Assembly: GCA_910589415.1 (NCBI GenBank)
Contig: OU342636.1
Coordinates: forward strand, 38,517,735 to 38,581,734
Reading direction: 5' to 3'
Length of the DNA: 64,000 nucleotides
Source of the DNA: Malachius bipustulatus
Lineage: Eukaryota; Arthropoda; Insecta; Coleoptera; Melyridae
Shown here: positions 45,301 to 58,330 of the stretch, one piece after another
Layout: every line of letters starts with the position of its first letter
Numbering within the stretch: the first letter of the stretch is position 1
Translations under genes and position numbers: made by a program
The notes under the pieces: model-generated
Seen by the model: the letters and a program-made list of their open reading frames with translations, nothing else
Told to the model about the DNA's origin: nothing
Database searches by the model: none

Positions 45301-48300
45301 GAAAGAAACAAGTGTCTACAATTTCCACCTCTACTCATCACAAGTCACAAAATAACATTGCTGTTGCCTCTTAATACATATTGTTAAGTCTCAAATATTA
45401 TTTTCAGTTCCCGGTTGAAGATAATCCTGGTAGTGGGAGTAGTGATCGTGGTCTTGATAGCGGCTGGTATTGCGATCGCCGTTACAAAGGGATACTTTGT
45501 GGAGAAGAAGGAGGAGGGGACGCTAATTCCTCCAAACCCCACTCAGACTCTACCGCCTTCCGCCTCTCATCTTAGAGTCTTCAAAAAGGCTGCAGTGTGC
45601 GCCGATGGAGTACCATGCGCCGAAATCGGAATGTGAGTACTCGTTTATGTATAGTCACTAATCACTATCGGCTATAACGAACAGTTCGTTATATCAACAA
45701 AATTCCTAATGTAATAACCGGTTGTTTGTTATAATCTGAGTTCGTTTTAACCGAAACATATTAAGACAAAACTACCTTTCTGTATTTGCTAGAATATCTA
45801 TAAAAAATTGTGCTTACCTACTCAATTTCTTGAGATGTAGGTACATAAATTTCAAAAAAGGTAGCCTAGATTTTTTTTCAATAATTGCTTCAAGTAGACA
45901 CTAAAAAAATAAACAAAAATGTGGTTTTTGTTATTTTGATTAATTGTAATCGACTGTCACTACTGTCAGTCGATTATAACTACTTGGTAGCGTTCCAAAA
46001 CATCATCTTTCACAGCAACGGTTGACTAGCGCTTTATAACCACTCATGGATACTAAAACATGTACATTTTAGTGCTGTGGTTGATAGTTTTTTCTGACAT
46101 TAATTGAAAAATTTAAACCATCCTAAAATGTCTGTGAGTTTCATATTTTTGTAACATTTTATTGAACGCAAAATTGACGTTAAGGGACTCTACAATAACG
46201 CAAGCTGAACACTTATAAATGCCTGTCATTACTTAATTATTCATTATTAATTATTAATTATTGATTTATCATCTAATATTAATAGGGATAAGTAGATAAA
46301 AACAATTTTTAAACTCAATTAGTTTCGGTAAGATACTTTCTAGAAGATTTGGAGTTATTAAATTTCAATACAGATATAGATAAGTAATAATAATAATTCA
46401 ATAAATAGTACAATTTTTTGTATATTCCATGACTCATGACTATAGTACCTACGTAAGTTGTTTATATTTGCTTACAAAATACATAACATTGCGAAATATG
46501 TTTTCATTATTATTTTTGCAATAATTTTATTCTTGCTTATGCTAGAAGTTATGGTGCCTATCTAATGAAATGTGAGGTACTGATAAAATAGCAATTTTCA
46601 AGAAAAGTTAGGTACACTCATTCATTAATAATTATTATTATTCATAGATACCATTATTTACGTCTCTATGAAAAAATAACAATAACATAAACAATAATAG
46701 GTACATGTACTCTTGGTAAAGTAGCTATACAGTCAAAGCTCGATAATACGGCTCTGCGGCAGTCCGGCACTGCCAGTAATCCGGCGTTTTTTTCCCTTCA
46801 TCATAAAAATACTAGCTACTCTATAATCCGGCAGGAGCGGTGCGCGACTATGCTATAATCCGGCATACACGGCTTCTTCAGCATTTCATCAGTTTTCTCT
46901 GCTAGATAAATACGCATTTTAGCACAAGTCACTTAGGTGTGTAGGTGTGTGCGTTGTATAAATAAAATAACCAACAATGTCAGCAAATAATAAACGAAAA
47001 CACAAAACATTAACGTTAGCTGCAAAAGTCGAGATCCTCAAACGAGTATTTAATCCTCAAATATAAGTATTTATTTACATACATTCGAATTTGGTTCTTT
47101 TTCATTAGACGTTCCAGTAGACCGGCGTTTCCAGTAATCCGGCAGTTAGCTACAAAGGTAACCGCCGGATTATCGAAAGTCTACTGTATACTTAAGTTAA
47201 GCTTAATAATAACGCTGACGTAATATCTTGAAATGTGTTTTACCAATATATGAGTTTTTTAATTATAACGAAACTGGGGGATCTTCTATAATTTTTTTTG
47301 AATAATTTAATATGTTAAATTGTCCCATTTCCAGGTATAAAGCTAAACTTGTTATTACATACTTCTAAAAAAATTGAAAAAAAAATTTCTTTGGTCGTAT
47401 CCTACTTTGAATAAGCATCTTTCGAATGAGCTCATTTTTTATTCTCCTTCCTATTAAAAAAATTACGTTTCTAGCGTCGCGGCGCCACTCGAAATGTTAG
47501 CCACCTCCAAGGTGGCCAAAAAATTATATCTCTGATGGTTCTTTTTTTATTTTTATGTACAGGGTATTTTGTAACTGGAAACTCAAAACCGAGAGTCACA
47601 TTGTATAAAATCGTATTTTAAGCATGAAAGAGAGAATAACTTTTTTCAAGATTAGGCCACGTTTGGGAAATATTTTCAAAAATGTAAAACTAAGGCTGCT
47701 AAAAAAATATTTTTTTAGTCACTGGACAGTCAAAATCGAACACCATGTATAGAAAAGTATTTTAAGCACAAAAGAGAGAATAACTTTTTTCAAGATCACG
47801 GCTCGTTTAGGAAATATTTTCAAAAATGTAAAACTAAGGCTGCGAAAAAAATATTTTTTTAGTCACTGGACAGTCAAAATCAAACAACATGTATAAAAAA
47901 GTATTTTAAGCACAAAAGAGAGAATAACTTTTTTCAAGATGAGGTCTCGTTTGGAACATATTTTCAAAAATGTAAAACTAAGGCTGCTAAAAAATATTTT
48001 TTTAGTCACTGGAGAGTCAAAATTAAACACCATGTATAAAAAAGTATTTTAAGCACAAAAGAGAGAATAACTTTTTTCAAGATGAGGTCTCGTTTGGAAA
48101 ATATCTACAAAAATGTAAAACTAAGGCTGCAAAAAAATGTTTTTCTTTAGTAACTGGGCAGTCAAAATCGAACGCTATGTATAAAATCCAATTTTAAACA
48201 TAAAAGAGAGAATAACGTTTTTCAAAATCAGGCCTCGTTTAGGAAATATTTCAAAAAATGTAAAACTAAGGCTACTGTGAAAATGTTTTTCAGTAACTGG

Positions 48301-51300
48301 GCAGTCAAAATCAAACGCCATGTATAAAATGCAATTTTAAGCATAAAAGAGAGAATAACTTTTTTCAAGATTAGGCTTCGTTTAGAAAATTTTTCAAAAA
48401 ATGTAGAAATTAAGCTGCCAAAAAACATTTTTTCTGTAACTGGACAGTCAAAAACGAACGCCATATATAAAATCGTATTCTAAGCATAAAAGAGAGAATA
48501 ACTTTTATCAAGATCAGGCCTCGTTTGGGAAATATCTTCAAAAATGTAAAACTAAGGCTGCAAAAAATGTTTTTTTACTAACTGGGCAGTCAAAATCAAA
48601 AGCCATATATAAAATCGTATTTTAAGCATAAACTTCGTTTAGGAAATATCTCAAAAAATGTATAACTAAGGCTGCTAAGAAATGTTTTTTTTAATAACAT
48701 AACAGTCAAAATCGAAAATGTATAAAATCGTATTTTAAACATAAAAGAGAGAATAACTTTTTTCAAAATGAGGTCTCGTTTGGGAAATATTTCCAAAAAA
48801 TTTAAAACCAATAAGGCTGTAAAAAATATTTTTTTGTCACTGGAGAGTCAAAATCGAACACTATATGTAACAAGGTATTTTGAGCACAAAACAGAGAATG
48901 ACTTTTTTCAAAATGAGGCCTCGTTTAGGAAATATTTCCAAAAATGTAAAACTAAGGTCGCAATAAAATTATGTTTTATTCGGTAACTGAACAACATTTT
49001 TGAGATATTTCCTAAACGAGGCCTGATCTTGAAAGAAAAGGAAATTCCGTGCCCCCAATCCTATCTAGGGTGTCATAGAACTGTGTCCCCTCTCCTCTAA
49101 CTTCTCATCTCAACCACAGTCTTACCAAAAAAAAACAAGTTTTGTAAGATTTTTTATTTTCATTTTAATTATTTAAGTTTTTTTTTGATAATAATTTAGT
49201 AATTATTGTAAAGTAATTAAAACTGGTCGATTTATTCAAATATCAAGTAGAATCGTAGAAAAAGTATAGTACCCCACTCGCCCATAATTGCTAATTATCC
49301 ACTGAGATGTTAGGGATTACATCTTCGTGTATAATAGCCATTATTACAAGCTTACTATTGTACATAACCTGTACCCCTGTAAATAATAGCTTTATTCTTC
49401 AAGAAGACCGGCGTGAATCTAGCAGCTTGGTTCTGGCACCCGATTTGACGGAAACGCACAAACGCACAGTAGCGTGCCCTTTTAAAAAGAATTCAATTTG
49501 GGAGAAATTACTAAATGTCTCGTCTATTTGTGCGCATGCGCACAAAACGTTCAAAAAATAGAGTTCAAAAAATAATATTTTTTTTACTCGGTAGATTGCG
49601 TCTAGCCACCCTGTTACTAGCATCGAAAAATTGAGCTTTATAATCGTGCCGAAGGAAAAATTCTTACATTTCTTGAAAAAAAATTGCTTATTTTCACCCT
49701 GATGGGAGGGGTGTAAAAATGTTTCCTTCGGCGCGATTATAAAGCTCAGGTTTAAGAAATGTTCGATGCTAGTGTAACAGGGTGGCTAAACGCAACCTAC
49801 TTAGTATTTTGTAGCAAACCAGTTATTTTTTACACTCTAGTAAGAAGTTTACGTTATGTGCGCATGCGCATAAATAGACCAGACATTTTATTAAAAATTC
49901 TTTTCTACCGTCTAATCAGCTGCTAATTTCACGCCGATATCAAGAAGTATACCTCTACCTACCTACTCCCACAACGTTTCGCAAAGAAAGTGTGGAAATT
50001 TCAGTCTAATAACGTTTGAAAAATCGTCAGTTTAAGTATTTATTTATAATAAATGGCGCTTCATTTAATGTATACATAGGTGAAAGCTATTAAAAAAGAA
50101 CTATCGACGTTACTAACACACTTCTGATAAATTTGCAAATCATTATACGCACCTATACCAGCCTACTAGATTATTCGTGAATTTCTATCTTTCACCATCT
50201 TTCCCTAAAGTCATTATTTTGAAACATTATTTTCAATTCAATTATAATTTTTCAATCCTAATAAGACATGAACAAATTTTTTTAAACATTTTTTTTATTA
50301 GATTTGAATAAGATTTCATGTTTGAAATTGTTTTATTTATAAAAAAATGTTCAAATTATTATTCTGCACGAATCCGCATAATGAATGGAAAAGATCAGCT
50401 TTATGCAACAATAACAAGACTGACAATGAAACGAAATTTGATAATAATTAAAAACAAAGAAATCTTGTTTTCAAGACCCATTCAAAACAAATAAGATAGA
50501 CAGAGAAAAATGGTACCAGAGGTCGACCACTTGTAAAAAATAAATAATCGTAACGTTGTGAAATATTACAATAAAGTTTACAGCGTTGTCAATTGTTTTT
50601 CTTTTTAATTTACTTATTTCATCTCTTTTTTTCTCTTTTCTTTATAGTGATTATCGATCTCGTTATGGGAAATCTACGAAGGCGTGGAAGGGCCATGTAA
50701 AGTTTTATTTTTATAATAGACACTTGCTCTGTCTACTAGACACATCATGTATCTATTAGACAGATCATCTGTCTAGTAGACACATCAATTGTCTACTAGA
50801 CACAACAAGTGTCTACTAGACACAACAAGTGTCTATTAGACAGATCATCTGTCTAGTAGACACATCATCTGTCTACTAGACACAACAAGTGTCTATTAGA
50901 CACATCATCTGTCTATTATAGTGTTGTTTAAAATTCTTAATTATTTTGAAATTCAAATTAGTTCGGATAATTTGGGTGACCTGGCTTCAGGCCACCCAAG
51001 AATTAAAACTAACATTGTATAAAAAAATATATAATAATAAAGGTAGTAGTAAACTTCATTCTTTTTTCAGAAATCGAGAGATTCAATATTCATAAGTCAA
51101 GAGATTTAAAAGCCCATTCCGATTAATTTTTAAAAATAAATTTTGCTATACTTGCGTAATAAGACTTAACAAGACTATAATAAACTTGTAAAAAAAGATA
51201 ATGTTTTTAGGAAGAATTGGACACACTTGTTTTAGAATGGGACATCTACCACATTTCACGGTCAAGGAATAGCATTTCCCCTTACCGGAAGGCTGCATTT

Positions 51301-54300
51301 GATATGTTCTACTTGCCAGAAGTATACGGAACCAAAACGTATTTACAATTACCTAATACCCGCTGAAGCAATTTATAAAGTTATAAAGTATTTAAAAGTT
51401 ATATGATTTATTATAATAAATATTAAATAATAGAACATTTTTTATTCCACATATTTATCTATACCTAACTGAGCTAGGTGACGTACGTAATACTAAGAAA
51501 TACTTTACTTTTATATCAAATTACAATTTTATGGGCTAAAAAAGATCTAATTATAGTGCACTTGACTACAGCCTCAATTACAGCATACACAAAATTTTGA
51601 GCCATAAATGGTAAAGAAAAAATTGGACGAGCAAAAAGGATTTTATATCGACTCTGTTATTTTGCGTACTTATGTGAAAATAAAAGATTATAAAGGCCCA
51701 TTAAGTTAACGGGCAGATTTCTGTGGCCATTTCTGAAGAAGGTATCGAGTCTAAGTGGAATATTTTAATTAAAATTTATCTATTCTTGACACGAAAGTAA
51801 TTACAAAAACGTCAATAAAAGTAATTTGATGTCAATATTAGCTTCATAAACGAGCACAGAAATCTGCCCGTTAGCCTAATGACCCTTTATAATATTGGCT
51901 GTTAATCTTTTTTTTAATGATAATCAATAGAAATAAAATGAAGGAAGAAGTTTGTTGAATTGTTGTTTGTTATAATATCAAAGTTCTTCGGTTTAAAATC
52001 CTTTGTAGCACACCAATTTTTCTACTCGACGTCTTGTAAATGTTAAATGTATGATTACAGATACAAGCTTTCTAGTCGACAAATGATATGTGTCTACTAG
52101 ACAGATGGTCTGTCTATTAGACACATGATGTGTCTATTAGACAGATGATTTGTCTCGTAGACAGATAAACTGTCTAATAGACAGATCATCTGTCTAATAG
52201 ACAGAACATCTGTCTAATAGACAGATCATCTGTCTAGTAGACAGAGCAAGTGTCTATTATAAAAATAAAACTTTACATGGCCCTTCCACGCCTTCGTAGA
52301 AATCACCATGTTTCCACATAAATCAAGACGATAACGATACTCCAGCAATATTAAACCTAATAACGCTATAAAGAATCTCTCCAATACAATATGACGTCAC
52401 ACAATAGTAAGAGCATGAGTGCATCTTAACAACAAATTAAAATGTCAAATAAATTATTAATTCATGCGCAGATTTCCTTATTAAATGTATTAATATTTCC
52501 TTTTTGTATATTACTGCAGTCATTGTTTCTTGATGATCACCCTGTGATAAGAATACTCAACTGGTTAATAATTATTGTTGAATAATATTAAACCTTTCCG
52601 CACGACCTGACAACGTCTCAGACAATCATTTCGATCCAGAAGTTTCTGCGTCGGCGCCGCGCCCGCGACCGTCCATTATAAAAGTCCGCATCGCGAGTCA
52701 GCTGTTTGTGTCACTTTGAAAAGCGAATCGAAATTTCAGTCAGTGCGTTCCACTAAGAACTTGCGAGTTTCGGAAAAAAACTAATCATCATCAACGATGT
52801 CCGAGAGCCATTTCGACGAGTACGAGCAGTACAACTTCATGTACGACAAGCACATCTACAGCGGCCATAGCGGGAAGCAGCGAACCAAGAAGGAAGCTGG
52901 ACAGCACACGAACCATTTCGACCCGAGCGGACACTCCCGGAAGATCGTCACCAAGATGATGAACACGGAGACCAACAGGAAGGAGAAGATCCCGAACTAG
53001 GACTGCGTCGGGGTATTTCGGGGCGAAAAGGGACACTTTCAAGTGTGAATAAGTTTGTTTATTATTGCGGATCGAAGGTTGCCTTTGTTTTTGTAAACAA
53101 GGAGTGTGTAACCTTCGTCGTCGATCGTCAGGTCAGTCAAGGCCGCCTCAGCGATAGTGGAGGTGATTATTCGTTTCTATAATTTAAATTAATGCATTAT
53201 TTATAATAATAACAACACTCTTACTATTATTATTGAATTAATATTTAATTTTTTGGATGTATTATACAGCTTTTAGCTGTCCTATTATTGCTGTTAATGA
53301 TTAGACGAATAAATATTTAATGTATAAAAGTTGTTGTAGTTTTCCTTTCTCTATCAAGTCTCTAGCTCTAATACTTATCTCACTCTAGCTCGCTCGTATT
53401 CATATTACGAGCAGATACCTATCCTTGTCTTATTTGATTTATTTACTACGTCTCTAATAATAAGAATGTTCGAGACTAGACGTTATTTATAACAATCAAT
53501 CACAGGTCATCGTCATCCATACCATAACGGAACGTTTCAGTTTTGTTTCTTATTTTATGTATGTAGGTAGGTGTAGGTAGGTAGGTAGATAGATAGAGGT
53601 ACTTACTTCAATACAAAGAAACCAGTTTTCATTATCTTTTTAATATCAGCATGAATTAATAACTTAGTTGTGTACAGTACAGCCTACAGCCTGTGGTTCT
53701 TGATAATCGATCGTTACCAAGTAACAAAGTAACGATAACGATTGATCCAAAAATATCTTGAAACTCTGAAACGTTCTTGAATCTTTTTACAGAGTTGCCA
53801 GATTTGTATTGCGCCAAAATAAACAGTAGCCAAAAGTATCTCGAGAAGACCAGCGAAACCAATTTTTGCGATGGCCTATTTTTGAAATATACAGTGTGTC
53901 CGAATTTTTATTGTTCAGCAAATACTCTCATTATGAAAATCATCAAAATATTTATGTCTCCTAAATTGTCAAAAAATTTCGTTCAAAGAAAATAAAGAGT
54001 GAGGAAGATACCTCTAGTGGCGGCCATTTGTTAAGAGGGCAAATTACTCTACTCTAAAGACTATATTTTGTTCCTACTGTTGTCCAGTTTGTATGTTCAT
54101 ATAACTCCAGCAAACGGTAGAACACGTAAAAATAATTGTATTTTTTTCTATGAAGTATGGGTCTGAAACGTTTTATTGTTGAGATACAGGGTGTTAAACT
54201 TTTAGTAATTTTTTTTTTCGGAATATCTTGAATATGTATGTACTTTATCCAAAATTGTTGAAATTTGGCAGTTTGATTTGCTATAGTAAAGGGCTAATTT

Positions 54301-57300
54301 AACCTAAATATAAAGCAAATGAAAAGTTCGTACGTCTATGCCTCTCCTAAATAACAGTGCCAACAGAATCTCGCCGCATTGCACCCTTATTACCGAGAAA
54401 AGTCCAACTAGATGGAACGGTGAAAAAACAAATACGGCCCTGAACCAGGGCCTTAAAATTCTCGGATCCGGTGCATTTTCAATGGGTGATATTTGGGGGT
54501 GCCGACGTACATCCCTGTGAAATTTCAACCCGATTGATGCAACTTTCAGACACTCAAAGTGACTCATTAAAAAAGTGAGACCTGCCTCTAGTGGCGGCCA
54601 TTTGTTAAGAGGGCAAATTACTCTGAAAAATATTTTATTCATATATTTTTGGCGATTTTTTTTTTAACTATTTCCTTTATAGTTTGTACGTCTATGCTTC
54701 TTCTAAATAACGGTGCGAACAGAATATCGCCGCGTCGCACCCTTATCAAGAAAAATCCAGCTAAGTAGTACGATGCAAAAAAGCAAATACGGCCCTAATT
54801 GGATGTTTTTTTTTTAATCTGGCACAATCTGGATTTTCCAAAAATTAAATTTTTGAGCGCACCGGATTTTTCTTAACCGGATCATGAGAATAAAAAATTT
54901 GAAGCAAACCGGTGCTCGCCAAAAAAAATCGATCTGACCGGATTTTCAAAAAATTAATTTTTCGAGCTGTCCGGACTTTATAAAAAAATCGAACCGACCG
55001 GATTTTCCAAAAATTGTATTTTCGAGCTAACCGGAGTTTGTAAAAAAAAAATCGGGCTGACGGATTTTCCAAAAATTCATTTTTCGAGCTGAACGGATTT
55101 TCCAAAAATTATATTTTCGAGCTAACCGGAGTTTGTAAAAAAAACCGGGCTGACGGATTTTCCAAAAATTCATTTTTCGAGCTGACCGGACTTTGTAGGG
55201 AAAAAATCGAGCTGACCGGAGTTTGAAAAATCCAATTTTCGAGCTGTCATTCATCTGTCATTTCCAAAACTTCCAAAACCTTGATAGGCAACTTTTATTT
55301 TTCTTATGACCGCCATTGGAAAAAATAAAGATCCTAAATCTAGGGAACCAAAAAGCAAAATTCAAACAAAAAAAAGACGTTAAAACAAAATTATTCATTT
55401 TTCAAAATTGAGAGAAATTTTTTTCACTGAACGTCGTAAAAAACACTATAAGGCAAGCAATTTTTGAAAAAGAAGTCTTATTAAAAAATTATATTGTAAT
55501 GAATATTTTTTGTTTTTCTTGATTTTTTTGATACAGAATGACACGAACTAGCAATATGGTGGCCAGAAGAAAAACAAAAGTACGTTAGGTACACTAGTAA
55601 GATAGGTAAGCTAGGATCTAGTCGGCTTTGGCGAAGTAATTAATTAATTTCTTGTTGCACTTTGACATTTATCAACCGCATTCTGGTCTGGTTAGGACAA
55701 CCGTAACCGGATTCTATTTTTTTTCTAAACCGTAACCGGATTATACAAGTTTTGTTGGGGCCAGATTGCCTGATTGCAATCCTGCAATGAAAATTATAAT
55801 TTCCCCCTCTTCTTTCCTTCTTTCCCTGTCTTGATGATCCCCTCCCTTAGGTCAATAAAAGCGCTAACCTTTGTTTCGATTCTTATTAACGGGAATTAAT
55901 GAAGTGTGTGCAAACTAAGAGAAAAAACTCAAAAAATCTCTAAATTAAAATTTTCTCTAAAATTTCAAAATAAGAATTTAATGAAATTATAAACAATAAG
56001 TCAACCTCATCAAAGATACAATTTATTTTATTGATAATGGTATGGATGGAAAAATAAAAACTATCAAAAAATTCCGAAGATCGGCGATATAAATATCTGA
56101 TCGCCTGTTACGTAGGTACTTGGGCGATATAATGTTGCAAATTACTTGTGCAATAAGTTGAAATTAACGGAATAGAAGTTCTCTAAGTCGAGATAAAACT
56201 TGAATTAGGACACTTATCACAGTTTTGTTGATAAAAATTGTTTACCAACTGCAGGAAAGTTATCAGCGAACGTGTTTTTTAGCTGGATGTAAATATTTAA
56301 TTAGACTCATCATCATACTCATCGCAGTCGATATTAAACAAGAAATGACGTTGTATTATTTAAACACGATTTCTCATATTATTATTTTTATTGTGATAAC
56401 AATAAAACATTCAATTATCAAGATATAAAGTTAAGGTGTTCTTTTTTTCGAAGTTAAGTTCACATATTCTTAATTTAAAAAAACTCTGTCGTAAACATGG
56501 TGACTTACATGGCGCATTTCCATATAGCGGCTTTTAATATACCACTAGATGAGACATCTTAATTCTTCACTTCATTCCTGACTATTTTTTTTTTTTTTGT
56601 AAAACAGGGGCGAAGTTACTCCCATTAATTATTTGTTTATTAACAATTTCTTTTTTTTATTTTCAATTGGCAACGTTGTTCCATTTTGGTCCTCCAGGAG
56701 CGATTAAAAAAAAAATGGCAGATTTTAATTTTGTAGGATATCTAACCGCCAACAGGCCAAGATCATAGTAAGAAAATCTTGTTACTTACTAAAGCCAATT
56801 TATCATCATTTCTCATCAAACAAAGGAAATGACTTCAGCCAGTGTGAGAGAACACTCAGAGACGTTTTCAAGAAATAATTGACGTGAGAACTTGAAGGTC
56901 TCAACTCTGACAAAATGTTCTTGAACGCAACTGCGTTTCGCCGATTGTTATTATTATTTTTCTTCTTATTTTCCTTCTTCTTTTTTCTTTGTCTTATTTT
57001 TATTCTTCTTTTTCTTCTTCTTGTTCTTATTATTCTTCTAAGCGTCCATATCCATACATTGTCAAATATAAGTATCTTCAAGATTTTGCCTGGTCTCTTG
57101 GACCGCATGATAAGCGGTCTCTTGCTAATAATCTCATTCTGCATCGGTAACGTCATCTATCCATCTCTTTTTCGGTCGTCCCAGACCCCTTGTTGTCTTT
57201 CTTGGTCTCCAGAGAACTGGAGGTCCATCTAAACGTTACTCGGGGAAGGTTTATAAGCCTCAGAATCCCATTCGGTTTTAATTCTGGGTAGCCCTACGGT

Positions 57301-58289
57301 TTCTGAAGGGGGAGGGGGGGCAATAATACGATAAATTACAATCAAAATTCCTATTACTTATTACAACAACAAAATTACAGGCACATTCTGGAGCGCGGCG
57401 GTTCGGCAGTGGACGCCACCATCGCCACCATGCTCTGTAACGGGGTGTACACCATGCAGAGTATGGGACTCGGGGGAGGCTTCATCATGACCATCTACAA
57501 TAAGGCCGAGAAGCGAGCCTACACCCTCAACGCTAGAGAAAAAGCTCCCGCTAAAGCCAAGCCCGAACTCTACAAAGACGATAAGAAGCTCTCCCTCAGT
57601 GGTGAGTTAATTGCAAAGATCAATGGGGTTGAGGTTTTTCTTCCTGATTTAATTAAAGATTTTCTTCTCAGGTCCGCTATCAATCGCAGTACCAGGAGAA
57701 CTGAAAGGGTACTGGGAGGCTTACCAACGTTTCGGAAAGTTACCTTGGAAAGAGCTGGTCCAGCCGACCGTGGAACTTTGCGAGAAGGGATACAACATGA
57801 GTGCTCATCAAAGGTTGTCTTTGCAGCGGAATGTCACGCATCCCGATGATGCGAATTTCAAGTAAGTTATCGCTAAATATTCAGCTGGTAATTCTTTTTT
57901 TACTTATACAACGCTTTTCCAGTGAATGGTTCAAAAACCCGGACGGAAGTTACAAAAGGGAGGGTTCGAGGATAATTCCGACAAGGCTGTGCGAAACTCT
58001 GAAAGTAATCGCCGAGGAAGGTGGGAATACTTTGTATAACGGATCGCTTGCGGTGAAATTCGCCGAAGATTTAGCGGAAATAAAATCTCTGGTGTCGGCT
58101 GATGATCTGAAGTCTTACACGTAAATATTTCTTTTAGTCACCAGTCACCACTCACCAATAATGTATCCTAATGGGCTATCCTTGTAATTTTTCTTTTCTC
58201 TTCATGTTTCTTTTCTTCGGGGAGTTCCAGGACATTTTTTTCATTTTTCTCCTCCCTCTCTCCCTCTCTCTCCCTCGCTCTTCCTCCCT

Positions 58290-58330
<41 letters not shown>

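Noticed and set aside
50727..50921. Regular 20-bp palindromic repeats resembling a CRISPR array
   Set aside because: No unique spacers, eukaryotic intron context, and the array belongs to a TIR element with a matching array at the other end.
51211..51366. Possible extra GGT exon (acceptor-like gtttttag before GAAGAATTGG)
   Set aside because: The frame ends in TGA with no donor, and exon 45632 joins 57381 perfectly to restore EIG-M-HILERGG.
56806..57232. Opposing 105-116-aa frames with KKKKEN or FFFLFSFF runs
   Set aside because: Low-complexity TTC/TTA tract fused to a retrotransposon 3' relic; not a gene.
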